From: JAWKWH01 sp963669455
GTDB lineage: Bacteria > Pseudomonadota > Alphaproteobacteria > Rhizobiales > Rhizobiaceae
Assembly (NCBI GenBank): GCA_963669455.1
Contig: OY770026.1
Span: 1,612,001-1,676,000, forward strand
Direction of reading: 5' to 3'
Length of the DNA: 64,000 nucleotides
Under the pieces are notes generated by a model. The model was given only the letters and a program-made list of their open reading frames with translations, made no database searches and had not been told where the DNA came from. Position numbers and translations under genes: made by a program. Numbering within the stretch: the first letter of the stretch is position 1; every line of letters starts with the position of its first letter. Shown piece by piece: positions 36,025-45,130 of the stretch.

Positions 36025-36795
36025 ATGCGCAAGGGACGCTCAGCGGTGGCTGGCGTCTGGGACGTTCAACCCGGTGATGCGAACAACACGGCTTTTAAAC
36101 AGGCGTGTTCACTGGCTAAACAGAAGTGCCTGGACCAAATAGCCAACATTATCGCGGGAACAGGCTATTGCAACATAGCAATTGTCGAATCATCGGCTGG
36201 CTGGAACCAAGGCCGGGGCTTTAGGCTGGTTGCGACTGATTTTACCGAGGGTGTTTTTGCAAAACTTGAGGATCTAACCGCTGCGGGTCTTTTAATGATC
36301 CTGCAGCGGTGCGCTAAACCCACGGCGCCATTTGGTTGCGTTCCCCTCGATCTCCTGCAAGAGGGTATGGCGGATGACCCTGACAGCCGCCTTGCCGCAC
36401 TCAACCTGAGATTACTTCTTGCCGAAAAAGGCCTGTCTAACGGCCTGTACATTCCGGTCAATTGCTCGCATCAGCGATATGCCTGTGTGATGCTATTTGG
36501 CAATAGTTCGAATGTCTCCAAGGGGATTGCGGATCTGGCCGATGATATCGCCAAAAGCGCCAGGCAGATGGTCATCACACTTCGTTCCCATCGGCTGGCC
36601 GCCCACAATATCACCGAGCGCGAAAGGGAGTGTCTGGCATGGGTTGCCGAAGGCAAGACAAGCGCTGAACTGGCGCAGATCATCGGCCTTTCAGAGCACA
36701 CCGTAAACCACTACCTGCTATCTGCAACGCGAAAAATGGATTCCGTCAATCGGATACAGGCGGTAGTTAAAGCGGTTTATAAAGATCTGATTTGA
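36025..36795 (+). CDS. LuxR-type transcriptional regulator
   Basis: About 256 residues. The C-terminal HTH (ITERERECLAWVAEGKTSAE, then LAQIIGLSEHTVNHYLLSA) is a canonical LuxR/FixJ domain. The N-terminal part (GTGYCNIAIVESSAGWNQG and so on) resembles an autoinducer-binding or similar sensory domain but lacks clear acyl-homoserine-lactone residues. No synthase gene is nearby. ATG 36025 follows a TTG that is less likely to be used. Confidence 0.82.
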   Translation: MRKGRSAVAGVWDVQPGDANNTAFKQACSLAKQKCLDQIANIIAGTGYCNIAIVESSAGWNQGRGFRLVATDFTEGVFAKLEDLTAAGLLMILQRCAKPTAPFGCVPLDLLQEGMADDPDSRLAALNLRLLLAEKGLSNGLYIPVNCSHQRYACVMLFGNSSNVSKGIADLADDIAKSARQMVITLRSHRLAAHNITERERECLAWVAEGKTSAELAQIIGLSEHTVNHYLLSATRKMDSVNRIQAVVKAVYKDLI

Positions 36796-36986
36796 TGAAA
36801 TTGGCTAAAACTGCTCTAAATAATGATAGTGGCATGGCGCGAAAAATATCATTTTGGGAAGCGCGGGCGGCGCGTTAACTGACTGTTCCTGATTTTTGCA
36901 CTATAATGACTCCTTAGCGAGGGGCTGAAAGTTGGCTTATGCCGGCTATGGCTAGTTGTATTCGGCGTAGAAAAGCGCAGGCAATG

Positions 36987-38075
36987 ATGAGCGACCCCAC
37001 CGCAAACAAACGCAATGTTGATGCCAAAACGCCCGCACCAATCGGGCCGCGTATTATCAGTGCGATGCAGCATCTTGGTGTTCAGGGCAGTCCGAAAAAC
37101 TATGAACTTTTCTATGATGCGCTGACGGGCATCAATACCGAGTTGAATTCTGACTTTTGGGCTCTGGGCCGGGACGTCACGCAGGAACAACTCGATGCGC
37201 TTTACGAGAAGCACTACGGAAACCACGATGGCCATCTTCTTATCGGGCGTGTGCGCGATATGCTTGACGAGAAGATACGCATGATGATCGACGTTTTACA
37301 GAACGAGCAAAATTCAATGTCCGCCTATGGCGAAATATTGGATGAGGCGGCACAAAGCGTTTCGGCTAATGAAGCCGGTGCGTCCGAAAACTTCATGCGT
37401 GCCATCGAGACGCTGACCAATGCAACCGGCCAGACGCTGGGCCGGGCCCAGCAGCCGCTTTCCTCGCTGATCGAGAATTTGAACGAACTGGAGGCGCTGA
37501 AGTCGGATCTGGAAGAATACAAGCAACTTGCAGAAACCGATTCTCTCACCGGGGCGTGGAACAGGCGGGCGTTTGACGACTGTCTTGCAACGGCAGGCAC
37601 CGCAAAGCGCAAGAAGGCTGCGCTGCTGATCATCGATATTGATCATTTCAAGTCGATCAATGATACCTATGGCCATCCATTCGGGGACGTGGTTATTCGC
37701 GATGTGGCCCGGCTGATCCGCTTTAATTGCCGCGACGATGTCTTTGTGGCGCGCGCTGGCGGAGAAGAATTTGCCGTGTTGCTCTTTGATGCGGAGGTTG
37801 CCAGTGCAGCGACAGTTGCTGACCGGCTGCTAAAGGCAGTTGAAAACAATCGATTCAGCCATGAGGAGATCGCAGTTGAACCGGGTAGAGTGACAATCTC
37901 GGTTGGTGTCTGCTCCATGCCGCCGGCAAAAACCGGGGCTGATCTCTATGCGCTGGCCGATCAGGCGCTTTATCTGTCAAAGAAGAACGGTCGAAACCGT
38001 GTCACGTTGCATGAGGCTGACGGTTGGTCCGCCGGAACTGAAAGTGACGATAGAACAATCGCTTACCGGCTTTGA
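36987..38075 (+). CDS. Diguanylate cyclase (GGDEF)
   Basis: Residues about 190-350 form a GGDEF domain: TDSLTGAWNRRAFDDCL, LLIIDIDHFKSINDTYGHPF and the active-site RAGGEEFAVLLF. The inhibitory I-site position before it reads RDDV rather than RxxD, so product inhibition may be absent. The N-terminal 180 residues are helical with no TM segment (a coiled coil near LENLNELEALKSDLEEYKQL), implying a cytosolic enzyme. It makes cyclic di-GMP. Confidence 0.93.
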   Translation: MSDPTANKRNVDAKTPAPIGPRIISAMQHLGVQGSPKNYELFYDALTGINTELNSDFWALGRDVTQEQLDALYEKHYGNHDGHLLIGRVRDMLDEKIRMMIDVLQNEQNSMSAYGEILDEAAQSVSANEAGASENFMRAIETLTNATGQTLGRAQQPLSSLIENLNELEALKSDLEEYKQLAETDSLTGAWNRRAFDDCLATAGTAKRKKAALLIIDIDHFKSINDTYGHPFGDVVIRDVARLIRFNCRDDVFVARAGGEEFAVLLFDAEVASAATVADRLLKAVENNRFSHEEIAVEPGRVTISVGVCSMPPAKTGADLYALADQALYLSKKNGRNRVTLHEADGWSAGTESDDRTIAYRL

Positions 38076-38158
38076 TCTGATCGCTCGATCATATTCAAAG
38101 CGAATTGTGATGCCTTTCCGCCATTGGTGATCCGATTGCCTGCGGCCCGTATGGCTCG

Positions 38159-38755
38159 TCACAGGGCGATAAGCAGGCAGGCCGCCAGCACTTTTCGGGT
38201 GTCATCAAACACAGACGGTTTTTCTCCCTTCCAGCGGGCGAACAATTTGTGTGGTGCCTGCTGTTCCGCCATGCGTGCCTGAAGGCATGCGTCTGTTTCT
38301 GAGGCGAATTTAGACATCCGTATGCGCATGTTGTCGCAATAGGTGTCCCAGTGCCGTGTTTCCATGCGCAGATGAAACAGTGAACTGCGCGCCCGCGGTG
38401 CAATCTCCATCGCTTGGATTGCCGATGGGGCGCCAGCCCAGATTGCCAAAGCGGCATGATAGTAGCGCTTTGCCTTGTCCGGCTGTCCGAGCATTGTGGC
38501 GGCGGCGGCCAGATTGGCATGGCTTGCGGCGCGGCGCAGATCACCCTTGGTGAACATCAGCCATGCGACTGCCGAGGCAAGGCCAAACCGCATCCGTGCG
38601 GCTTTGGCATGTTTTTTTTCCAACAGCCGGTTGCCGCCTTCGCTCAAACGCTCCCAGACCAGATCGCTTCGCCGCCACCCGGCTCTCAAGGCAGCGCGCA
38701 TCTCGTTGTCGCGTTTAAGCTCAAACACCGAGATAGGCAGCGCGAACATGCTCAT
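38159..38755 (-). CDS. Unknown helical-repeat protein after livF
   Basis: A 198-residue protein starting at ATG 38755, overlapping the livF 3' end. The helices around ASHANLAAAATMLGQPDKAK and RYYHAALAIWAGAPSAIQAM resemble a TPR-type repeat. The start overlap suggests it belongs to the liv operon. No function is recognised. Confidence 0.6.
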   Translation of the reverse strand: MSMFALPISVFELKRDNEMRAALRAGWRRSDLVWERLSEGGNRLLEKKHAKAARMRFGLASAVAWLMFTKGDLRRAASHANLAAAATMLGQPDKAKRYYHAALAIWAGAPSAIQAMEIAPRARSSLFHLRMETRHWDTYCDNMRIRMSKFASETDACLQARMAEQQAPHKLFARWKGEKPSVFDDTRKVLAACLLIAL

Positions 38756-39428
38756 TGTCGTGCAACTCCCTTGCAGGTCCTTCGAGCGTCTTCGAGCCCG
38801 TTTCCAGGACATAGGCGTAGTCTGCCAGATCGAGCGCCAGTTCGGCGTTTTGTTCGACAAGGACAACGGGGACACCCTGTTCCCGGATGTCCTCGATAAT
38901 ACAGGCTATTTCCTCAACGATGACCGGCGCAAGCCCCATCGATGGTTCGTCCATCAGCAGCAGTTTTGGTTTTGCCATCAAAGCACGTCCGATCGCCAGC
39001 ATTTGCTGTTCGCCGCCGGACATGGTTTTGGCAAGCTGACGCCGCCGTTCTTTCAGCCGCGGAAACCGCTGATAGACCATATCCAGATCGGTTGCGATTT
39101 CCTGGCGGTCTTTCCTCAAGAAGGCCCCGGTATTCAGATTTTCTTCAACGGTTAGGTCGGGAAACACCCGCCGGCCTTCGGGAACATGGGCGATGCCGCG
39201 GGCGACAATCTTGTCGGCCGGCAGCTTGTCAATCCGCTCTCCATTGAAATGGATTTCGCCCTGCCAGGAGCGGGCCAGGCCGGAGATTGCCCGCAAGGTT
39301 GTCGATTTGCCTGCTCCGTTGGCACCGATGATCGTGACGATCCCGTCATCGGGTACGTTTATCGAAATGTCCTCAATCGCGCGCACCTTGTTGTAGCGCA
39401 CCGAGATGTTGGTCATTTCAAGCAACAT
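38721..39428 (-). CDS. livF: Liv-type ABC transporter ATPase (LivF)
   Basis: An ABC ATPase of 235 residues from ATG 39428 (MLLEMTNISVRYNKVRAIED). It has Walker A GANGAGKSTT, signature TMSGGEQQMLAIGRALM, Walker B LLLMDEPSMGLAP and the HVPEGRRVFPDLTVEENL block typical of LivF. It is the last transporter gene of the cluster and overlaps livG. Confidence 0.93.
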   Translation of the reverse strand: MLLEMTNISVRYNKVRAIEDISINVPDDGIVTIIGANGAGKSTTLRAISGLARSWQGEIHFNGERIDKLPADKIVARGIAHVPEGRRVFPDLTVEENLNTGAFLRKDRQEIATDLDMVYQRFPRLKERRRQLAKTMSGGEQQMLAIGRALMAKPKLLLMDEPSMGLAPVIVEEIACIIEDIREQGVPVVLVEQNAELALDLADYAYVLETGSKTLEGPARELHDNEHVRAAYLGV

Positions 39429-40188
39429 GGCGCGCGCCTCCAAGATAGGCGGCGATGACATCGGGATGATTGCGGATTTCTTCCGGAGTGCCTTCGGCCA
39501 AAAGCTTGCCGAAACTCATACATGTGATCTGGTCGCACAGTCCCATGATCGCATGCATGTCGTGTTCGACGAGAAGGATTGTCACCCCGCTGTCACGCAG
39601 CTTCAGCATCAGATTCATCATCCGGCCGGTCTCTTCCGGGTTCATGCCGGTGAACGGTTCGTCGAGCAGGATGATACGCGGGCGCGACGCCAGCGCTACC
39701 GCCATGCCAAGCGCGCGCTGATGGCCATGGGGCAGGTCGCCGGCCAACTCACCTTCCAGTTGATCGAGTTCGAAAAACCGCAGCGCTTCCATGGCTTGCG
39801 CGTGGGCATCGGATCGTGTGGTCTTATCGGTACCAAGTGTTGCGGCCAGCAGGCTTGGCCGGTAGTTCATGTGGGTTCCAATCAGGACATTGTCCAATAC
39901 TGATAATTCGGCAAACAGTGTCGAGTGCTGAAACGTTCTGACAACCCCGCAGCGCGCGACCTGATGCATTTTCAGGCCGGATATCCTTTTGCCATCATAG
40001 GTCACGGTGCCGCCGGTCGGCTTGTAGTATCCGGAAATGACGTTGAATGTCGTGGTTTTGCCGGCGCCATTGGGCCCGATGAGGCCGTGGATTGTGCCTT
40101 CTGTGACTGCAAAGCTCAACCCGTCCACGGCGACTAGGCCGCTAAACCGCATGGTCAAATTGCTCACCTGAAGTAACGATGCTCTCAT
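39418..40188 (-). CDS. livG: Liv-type ABC transporter ATPase (LivG)
   Basis: A 256-residue ABC ATPase with Walker A GPNGAGKTTTFNVISGYY, the GVVRTFQHSTLFAELSVLDN block of LivG and Walker B ILLDEPFTGMNPEE. The normally invariant LSGGQ is weak here (LPHGHQRALGMAVAL), a pattern seen in some LivG proteins. It overlaps livF and livM. Confidence 0.92.
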   Translation of the reverse strand: MRASLLQVSNLTMRFSGLVAVDGLSFAVTEGTIHGLIGPNGAGKTTTFNVISGYYKPTGGTVTYDGKRISGLKMHQVARCGVVRTFQHSTLFAELSVLDNVLIGTHMNYRPSLLAATLGTDKTTRSDAHAQAMEALRFFELDQLEGELAGDLPHGHQRALGMAVALASRPRIILLDEPFTGMNPEETGRMMNLMLKLRDSGVTILLVEHDMHAIMGLCDQITCMSFGKLLAEGTPEEIRNHPDVIAAYLGGARHVA

Positions 40189-41171
40189 CTTTTTGCCCCC
40201 GTGCCGGTTGAATTCTGGCTCGACCGTTTCAATTTCGCCATTGCCGCCTGAACCAGGCTTTCAAGGCCGCGTGGCAGAAACAGGATTGATAGGATCAGGA
40301 TCAGGCCGTAGGCCAGTGGTCTGGCCTGCTCCAAACCTAGTTCCCTTAATACAATTTCATTGATTACGGTCAGGATGATGCAGCCGAGGATCGGACCATA
40401 AAAGGTCGCCGTGCCGCCGACGATTGCCCAGGTCAGGACGAAGACCATCTGTTCGACATCGAAACTGTTGGGATTGATCGTGCCGATATAGTGGGCGAGC
40501 AATGCGCCGGACAATCCGGCAAAGGCCGATGCGAGAACGAAAGCAAGCGTGCGGTATTTGCGGACATCGACGCCGGATGCTTCGGCCAGCTTGTCCTGCC
40601 AGTGAACGGCATGGAATGTCAGGCCGACGGGCGAGGATTCGATGCGCCACATGATCCACAGACAGACCGCAACGACGAGCAGGGCAAAATAATAATAACT
40701 GACCGGCTCGAAGAAATCGAAAGCGTATATGCCGATGTCGAAATCCGGCATTGAGTCAATCCGTTTCAACCCCTTTGGTCCGCCGAAGGGTTCGCGGAAG
40801 CGCTTCCACAATAGCCGGATGATTTCTCCGGCGGCAAAACTGCCGATCAGGAAATAAAATCCCTTCATCCTAAACAGGGGGAAGCTCAGTATATAGGCGG
40901 TCAGCGCGGCAATCGCCATGCCGAGGATCATGGAAACCGGCACATAGATGCCAAGGCGCTTCGACAGCAATGCCGATGCATAGGCACCGACCCCCATGAT
41001 GACGACGTGGCCGAGCGACCATTCTCCTGTCAGTGTGAGCAAACGGTATGAGGCGACCAGCAGTACGTTGATGGTCAAAAAGACCAAAATCTCCTGCTGC
41101 GAGAAACTCAATCCGTGCGGCAGGGCTATCAGCAGCGCGATCAGTGCGATCCAGGCAGCGGCCCTAAGCAC
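40185..41171 (-). CDS. livM: Liv-type ABC transporter permease (LivM)
   Basis: A polytopic permease of about 328 residues with the LivM signatures TLTGEWSLGHVVIMGVGAYA, GSFAAGEIIRLLWKRF and ASAFAGLSGALLAHYIGTI. GTG 41171 overlaps the livH stop and gives the natural start; an ATG at 41216 would overlap livH by about 50 nt. Confidence 0.9.
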   Translation of the reverse strand: MLRAAAWIALIALLIALPHGLSFSQQEILVFLTINVLLVASYRLLTLTGEWSLGHVVIMGVGAYASALLSKRLGIYVPVSMILGMAIAALTAYILSFPLFRMKGFYFLIGSFAAGEIIRLLWKRFREPFGGPKGLKRIDSMPDFDIGIYAFDFFEPVSYYYFALLVVAVCLWIMWRIESSPVGLTFHAVHWQDKLAEASGVDVRKYRTLAFVLASAFAGLSGALLAHYIGTINPNSFDVEQMVFVLTWAIVGGTATFYGPILGCIILTVINEIVLRELGLEQARPLAYGLILILSILFLPRGLESLVQAAMAKLKRSSQNSTGTGAKR

Positions 41172-42030
41172 GGTCGGCTGTCCCGAACAGGCCGGTAGGC
41201 CGGATGACAAGAACAATCAGCATCAGTGACAGGCCGACGATGTCAGCAATCACGCCGTCTGAGAATGTGGTGACGAAGGTATGGACGAATGAATAGACCA
41301 CTGAAGCGATAATAGCACCTTCCAGCGAGCCAACGCCGCCGACGATGATGACGATGAAGGCCGCCACGATCACCGAATGACCCATATGTGGATTGACCGA
41401 TATCAGCGGTGCCGTCAGCGCGCCTGCTATGCCTGCCAATCCAGCGCCCAGGAACATCGCGATCCGTGCGGTCTGGGTGATTGATATACCCTGGAGGGCC
41501 GCTGCTTCAGGGTCTTGCGCGCTGGCTCTCAACGCCCAGCCGAATTTGGTTTTCTTGAGAAACATCCACAAGGCACCAAGGAGCACCAGCGCAGCCAGGA
41601 TGACAGTCAGGCGCTGCACAGGAAGGCGGACCTTGTCGGAAAACACGATAACTTCCTGGGTTACCGGCGGCACATGCTCCATGCGTACGCCAAAGCCTAT
41701 CGATGCGAGTGCCTGAAGGATCATCAGGAAGCCGATGGAGGCAACCAGTCCGCCAAGCGGATTGTCGCGCAGCGGCCTGAACATCGTCCATTCCATCAAC
41801 AGGCCAACGCAGCCGACAAAAACGAGGCCGATGGCGACAACAAGCGGGAAGGGAAGGCCAAGATCGGAATAGAGCGCCACGACCAGATAAGCGCCGAGCA
41901 TGAACAGTTCGCCATGGGCGAAGTTCACAATTCCCATTACACCGAAAATCAAAACCAGCCCAACGGCGACGAGCGCCAGATAGCTGGCTGCGTAAGCGGC
42001 GTTGAGGCCGGTTTGCAGGAGCAGATCCAT
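41164..42030 (-). CDS. livH: Liv-type ABC transporter permease (LivH)
   Basis: A 288-residue permease with about eight helices and the LivH motifs GVMGIVNFAHGELFMLGAYL, GLVASIGFLMILQALASIGF and VGGVGSLEGAIIASVVYS. It follows the binding-protein gene after a GC-rich hairpin. Confidence 0.93.
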   Translation of the reverse strand: MDLLLQTGLNAAYAASYLALVAVGLVLIFGVMGIVNFAHGELFMLGAYLVVALYSDLGLPFPLVVAIGLVFVGCVGLLMEWTMFRPLRDNPLGGLVASIGFLMILQALASIGFGVRMEHVPPVTQEVIVFSDKVRLPVQRLTVILAALVLLGALWMFLKKTKFGWALRASAQDPEAAALQGISITQTARIAMFLGAGLAGIAGALTAPLISVNPHMGHSVIVAAFIVIIVGGVGSLEGAIIASVVYSFVHTFVTTFSDGVIADIVGLSLMLIVLVIRPTGLFGTADRA

Positions 42031-42062
42031 GATGATTGCCGAAGTTTAGCAAAAAATAGGGG

Positions 42063-42097
42063 GGCGCGCCGATTAATTTGAGAGCATTCGGCGCGCC
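42063..42097. terminator. Intra-operon hairpin between binding protein and livH
   Basis: GGCGCGCCG and CGGCGCGCC are perfect arms around a 17-nt loop, just after the binding-protein stop. Such hairpins commonly stabilise or attenuate, giving more binding protein than permease. There is no T-run. Confidence 0.5.
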
Positions 42098-42108
42098 GGG
42101 AGTGAAGA

Positions 42109-43413
42109 TCAGCCGCGCTGATCCCACATCTGGCCATAGTCGGCCATATGTTTCTTCAAAAGCTCGCCATGTTTGGCATACCAGTCCGGGATGGATTTGA
42201 AGGCCTTGATGCGGGCCTTGCCATCCTCAATCGTGACCACGGGCCAATTGCCGACCAGTGCATTGTCAATGCCGAACAGGTCTTTGCCCCACCAGTCGGC
42301 CTCGCCGAAGGCGTGTTTGCCGGTGCCACCATCGGTCATCGCTGCCAGAACATCTGCCGGCTCGACCGAGCCGGCCTTTTCTGCGGCGGCCTTCCATAGG
42401 TCCATGATCGAGGCGTATTCCCAGCTTACCGCGCCCCACTCGCCGGGGAAACGTTTGTTGTATTCGGCGAAGAACTCGTTGGGTTTTTGGAAATTGATTT
42501 CAGCCGCGTTCAGCATCGGGTCATCGAAATCCGGGAACTGGAAGATGAACCCTTCCATGAACTCCTTCGATGTCTTGGATATCATCTGATCGTAGAAATC
42601 GGCGGTGCACGAAATGATCTGACCCTTATAGCCCTGCTGGAACAGCTGCTCGGTGATCGGGTGAACATAATCGGAATAACAGGTGTCGAGACAGACGATC
42701 TGCGGGTTGGTTGACAAAAGCTTGGTCACTACCGGCGCGAAATCGGTTGTTGCCGGATCGAACAGGAGCGGCTTATCCTGCATTTCAATGCCAGCGGCCT
42801 CGAAGGCGGCGAGATATGTCGCCACGGATGGCAGGCCAAGCGCATCGTCCTGCGCGCACATGACAGCCGTTTTCAGCTCGGGCTTGTTTTCGGCAAGCCA
42901 TTCCACCCCGGTGACGTTGTAGATTGGATGAACTTCGGCGGGTGCGATCAGCGTGCCGGTATCGGGGCCGAGATCAGAAGGCAGAAGAGTTGAAAACAGC
43001 ATGCCGGTCTTGTCAGCCACAGGCTGTACGCCAGGCCAGGTGTCCCCGCCAAGCATCATGATAAATTTTACCCCGTCTTCGCGAATCAGCTTGGTGGCGC
43101 CGGTCCGTGCCTTGGCGGGATCGTATTCATTGTCATAAGCGACGAATTCGATCTTGTGCGCCTCGCCGCCGATATCCATTCCGCCGGCAGCGTTGACCCA
43201 TTCAGCCCATATCTCGCACCCATCTAGCCCTGGTTTGCCCCACGCGGCAACGGCGCCGGTAAGCGGCGCCAGAAATCCAATTTTGACTATTTTGTCGGCG
43301 GCAAAGACTTTGCCGGGCGACAGAGAATTCATCAACCCGGCGCCGGCAACACCAGCTGCGGTGCCGAGAAGCTTACGCCTTGTAATGCCTCGACGAACGA
43401 AATTTGCAATCAT
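42109..43413 (-). CDS. Periplasmic binding protein of the Liv-type transporter
   Basis: About 434 residues from ATG 43413. A twin-arginine-like leader (RRGITRRKLLGTAAGVAGAG) precedes a type I periplasmic binding fold: VKIGFLAPLTGAVAAWGKPG, IMMLGGDTWPGVQ, PAEVHPIYNVTGVEW and FIFQFPDFDDP. It heads the livHMGF operon and is divergent from tmm. The ligand is probably a small amide, amine or amino acid; the context favours a methylated amine or a related osmolyte, which is inference. Confidence 0.9.
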   Translation of the reverse strand: MIANFVRRGITRRKLLGTAAGVAGAGLMNSLSPGKVFAADKIVKIGFLAPLTGAVAAWGKPGLDGCEIWAEWVNAAGGMDIGGEAHKIEFVAYDNEYDPAKARTGATKLIREDGVKFIMMLGGDTWPGVQPVADKTGMLFSTLLPSDLGPDTGTLIAPAEVHPIYNVTGVEWLAENKPELKTAVMCAQDDALGLPSVATYLAAFEAAGIEMQDKPLLFDPATTDFAPVVTKLLSTNPQIVCLDTCYSDYVHPITEQLFQQGYKGQIISCTADFYDQMISKTSKEFMEGFIFQFPDFDDPMLNAAEINFQKPNEFFAEYNKRFPGEWGAVSWEYASIMDLWKAAAEKAGSVEPADVLAAMTDGGTGKHAFGEADWWGKDLFGIDNALVGNWPVVTIEDGKARIKAFKSIPDWYAKHGELLKKHMADYGQMWDQRG

Positions 43414-43470
43414 TTCAATTTTCTCCCTCTGGTTGGTTGATGGTTCCATCTGCAAAGTTCCACCTGCAAT

Positions 43471-43643
43471 AACCAATTTCAACCAATTATTTTTAGTTTT
43501 TTTGTTGGTTGTAGGTTATCGCGAAAATCTCCAATTGCAAGGGATTGTGAAGCCATTTTTAGACCAAATGCAACAAATTTGTTGAAATTGGCGCAAAATG
43601 GTCTGTATCTTTGGTTGGGTTGAATTATTGGTTGGAATTGGTT
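43471..43643. promoter_or_regulatory. Paired inverted operator-like sites between the transporter and tmm
   Basis: AACCAATTTCAACCAAT at 43471-43487 and its near-exact complement ATTGGTTGGAATTGGTT at 43627-43643 (16 of 17 positions) point toward the two divergent genes. Each holds two TTGGTT/AACCAA half-units 10 nt apart, one helical turn. The nearby GntR-family regulator is the obvious candidate ligand. Confidence 0.6.
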
Positions 43644-43672
43644 TAGGTACAGTTCATCAAGGGAGACAGTAA

Positions 43673-45037
43673 ATGAACAAGCGTGTGGCAATCATCGGAG
43701 CGGGGCCGTCCGGCCTTGCTCAACTCAGGGCATTTGAGTCCGCTGCAAAGAACGGGGAGGAGATACCGGACATCGTCTGCTATGAAAAGCAATCCGATTG
43801 GGGCGGGTTGTGGAACTATACCTGGCGCACGGGCGTCGATGAAGCGGGCTATCCCTGCCACTGTTCCATGTACCGGTATCTGTGGTCTAACGGACCTAAG
43901 GAAGGCCTTGAATTTGCTGACTATACTTTCGAGGAGCATTTCGGAAAACAGATCGCTTCCTACCCGCCGCGGGCCGTCTTGTGGGACTACATCAAAGGCC
44001 GGGTCGAAAAGGCCAATGTCCGGGACTGGATTCGCTTCAACAACATCATCCGCGATGTGAGGTATGACGCCCAGACGGAAAAGTTCTCCGTTACCAGCCG
44101 GGACACTGTTGCCGACACGGAGACGACAGAGGAATTTGACCATGTCATCGTCGCCAGCGGTCATTTTTCCACGCCCAATGTTCCGCATTATGAGGGGTTT
44201 GAGAGCTTTAACGGGCGGATTCTTCACGCCCATGATTTCCGTGATGCCCGGGAGTTTATCGACAAGGATATCCTGCTTCTGGGAACGAGCTATTCGGCTG
44301 AAGATATTGGATCGCAATGTTGGAAATATGGCTGCAAATCGGTGACCGTTGCTCACCGGACTGCGCCAATGGGCTTTAAATGGCCGGACAACTGGCAGGA
44401 GGTTCCGGCTCTCGTCAAAGTCGAAGGACGTACCGCCTATTTCAAGGATGGAACGACGAAGGACGTCGATGCGATTATCCTTTGCACCGGCTACATCCAT
44501 CATTTTGACTTTTTGCCGGATGATCTGAGGCTGAAAACCCAAAACCGGCTTGCGACGGCCGATCTCTACAAAGGGGTGGTCTGGGCCCACAACCCCAAGA
44601 TGTTTTATCTGGGTATGCAGGACCAGTGGTTCACCTTCAACATGTTTGACGCGCAGGCCTGGTGGGTGCGTGATGCCATTGCCGGCAAGATCGCAATCCC
44701 TGAAGACAAGGCAGAATTGCTGGCGGATGTGGAAAAACGTGTCGTTGAAGAGGATGCCGGCGAGGACGACTACGCCGCAATCAAGTATCAAGGCGACTAT
44801 GTTCAGGAATTGATTGACGAGACGGACTATCCAAGTTTCGACGTGGATGGAGCCTGTGAAGCCTTCTACCAGTGGAAAAAGCACAAGAAGGAAAATATCA
44901 TGACGTTCCGCGATAACAGCTATAAATCCGTCATGACGGGAACGATGGCGCCATTGCACCATACGGCATGGAAAGAGGCGCTTGACGATTCGATGGAGAG
45001 CTATCTGCAAAACGAAGTTCCGGACGCTGCCGAATAA
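43673..45037 (+). CDS. tmm: Trimethylamine monooxygenase (flavin-containing)
   Basis: The 454-residue enzyme matches bacterial Tmm closely. It has the FAD site IIGAGPSGLAQLRAFESA, the FMO stretch WGGLWNYTWRTGVDE, MYRYLWSNGPKEGLEFADYT, the NADPH site LLLGTSYSAEDIGSQCWKYG and FMO-like CTGYIHHFDFLPDDLRL. The C-terminus ENIMTFRDNSYKSVMTGTMA is typical of Tmm. It oxidises trimethylamine to its N-oxide with NADPH and oxygen. GGGAG lies 8 nt before ATG. The next enzyme of the pathway (Tdm) is not in the window. Confidence 0.92.
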   Translation: MNKRVAIIGAGPSGLAQLRAFESAAKNGEEIPDIVCYEKQSDWGGLWNYTWRTGVDEAGYPCHCSMYRYLWSNGPKEGLEFADYTFEEHFGKQIASYPPRAVLWDYIKGRVEKANVRDWIRFNNIIRDVRYDAQTEKFSVTSRDTVADTETTEEFDHVIVASGHFSTPNVPHYEGFESFNGRILHAHDFRDAREFIDKDILLLGTSYSAEDIGSQCWKYGCKSVTVAHRTAPMGFKWPDNWQEVPALVKVEGRTAYFKDGTTKDVDAIILCTGYIHHFDFLPDDLRLKTQNRLATADLYKGVVWAHNPKMFYLGMQDQWFTFNMFDAQAWWVRDAIAGKIAIPEDKAELLADVEKRVVEEDAGEDDYAAIKYQGDYVQELIDETDYPSFDVDGACEAFYQWKKHKKENIMTFRDNSYKSVMTGTMAPLHHTAWKEALDDSMESYLQNEVPDAAE

Positions 45038-45130
45038 AGCCAGGGTCAGGACCCATGCAAACCCGGCACCGCGGCTTGATTCGGCTTGACCGCGGTGTCA
45101 GACTTGAAACGATTGGCGCGAAACAGAAAA

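Noticed and set aside
43643..45010. 455-codon minus-strand ORF opposite tmm
   Set aside because: tmm has unmistakable FAD/NADPH motifs over the same bases; the antisense frame has no family features.
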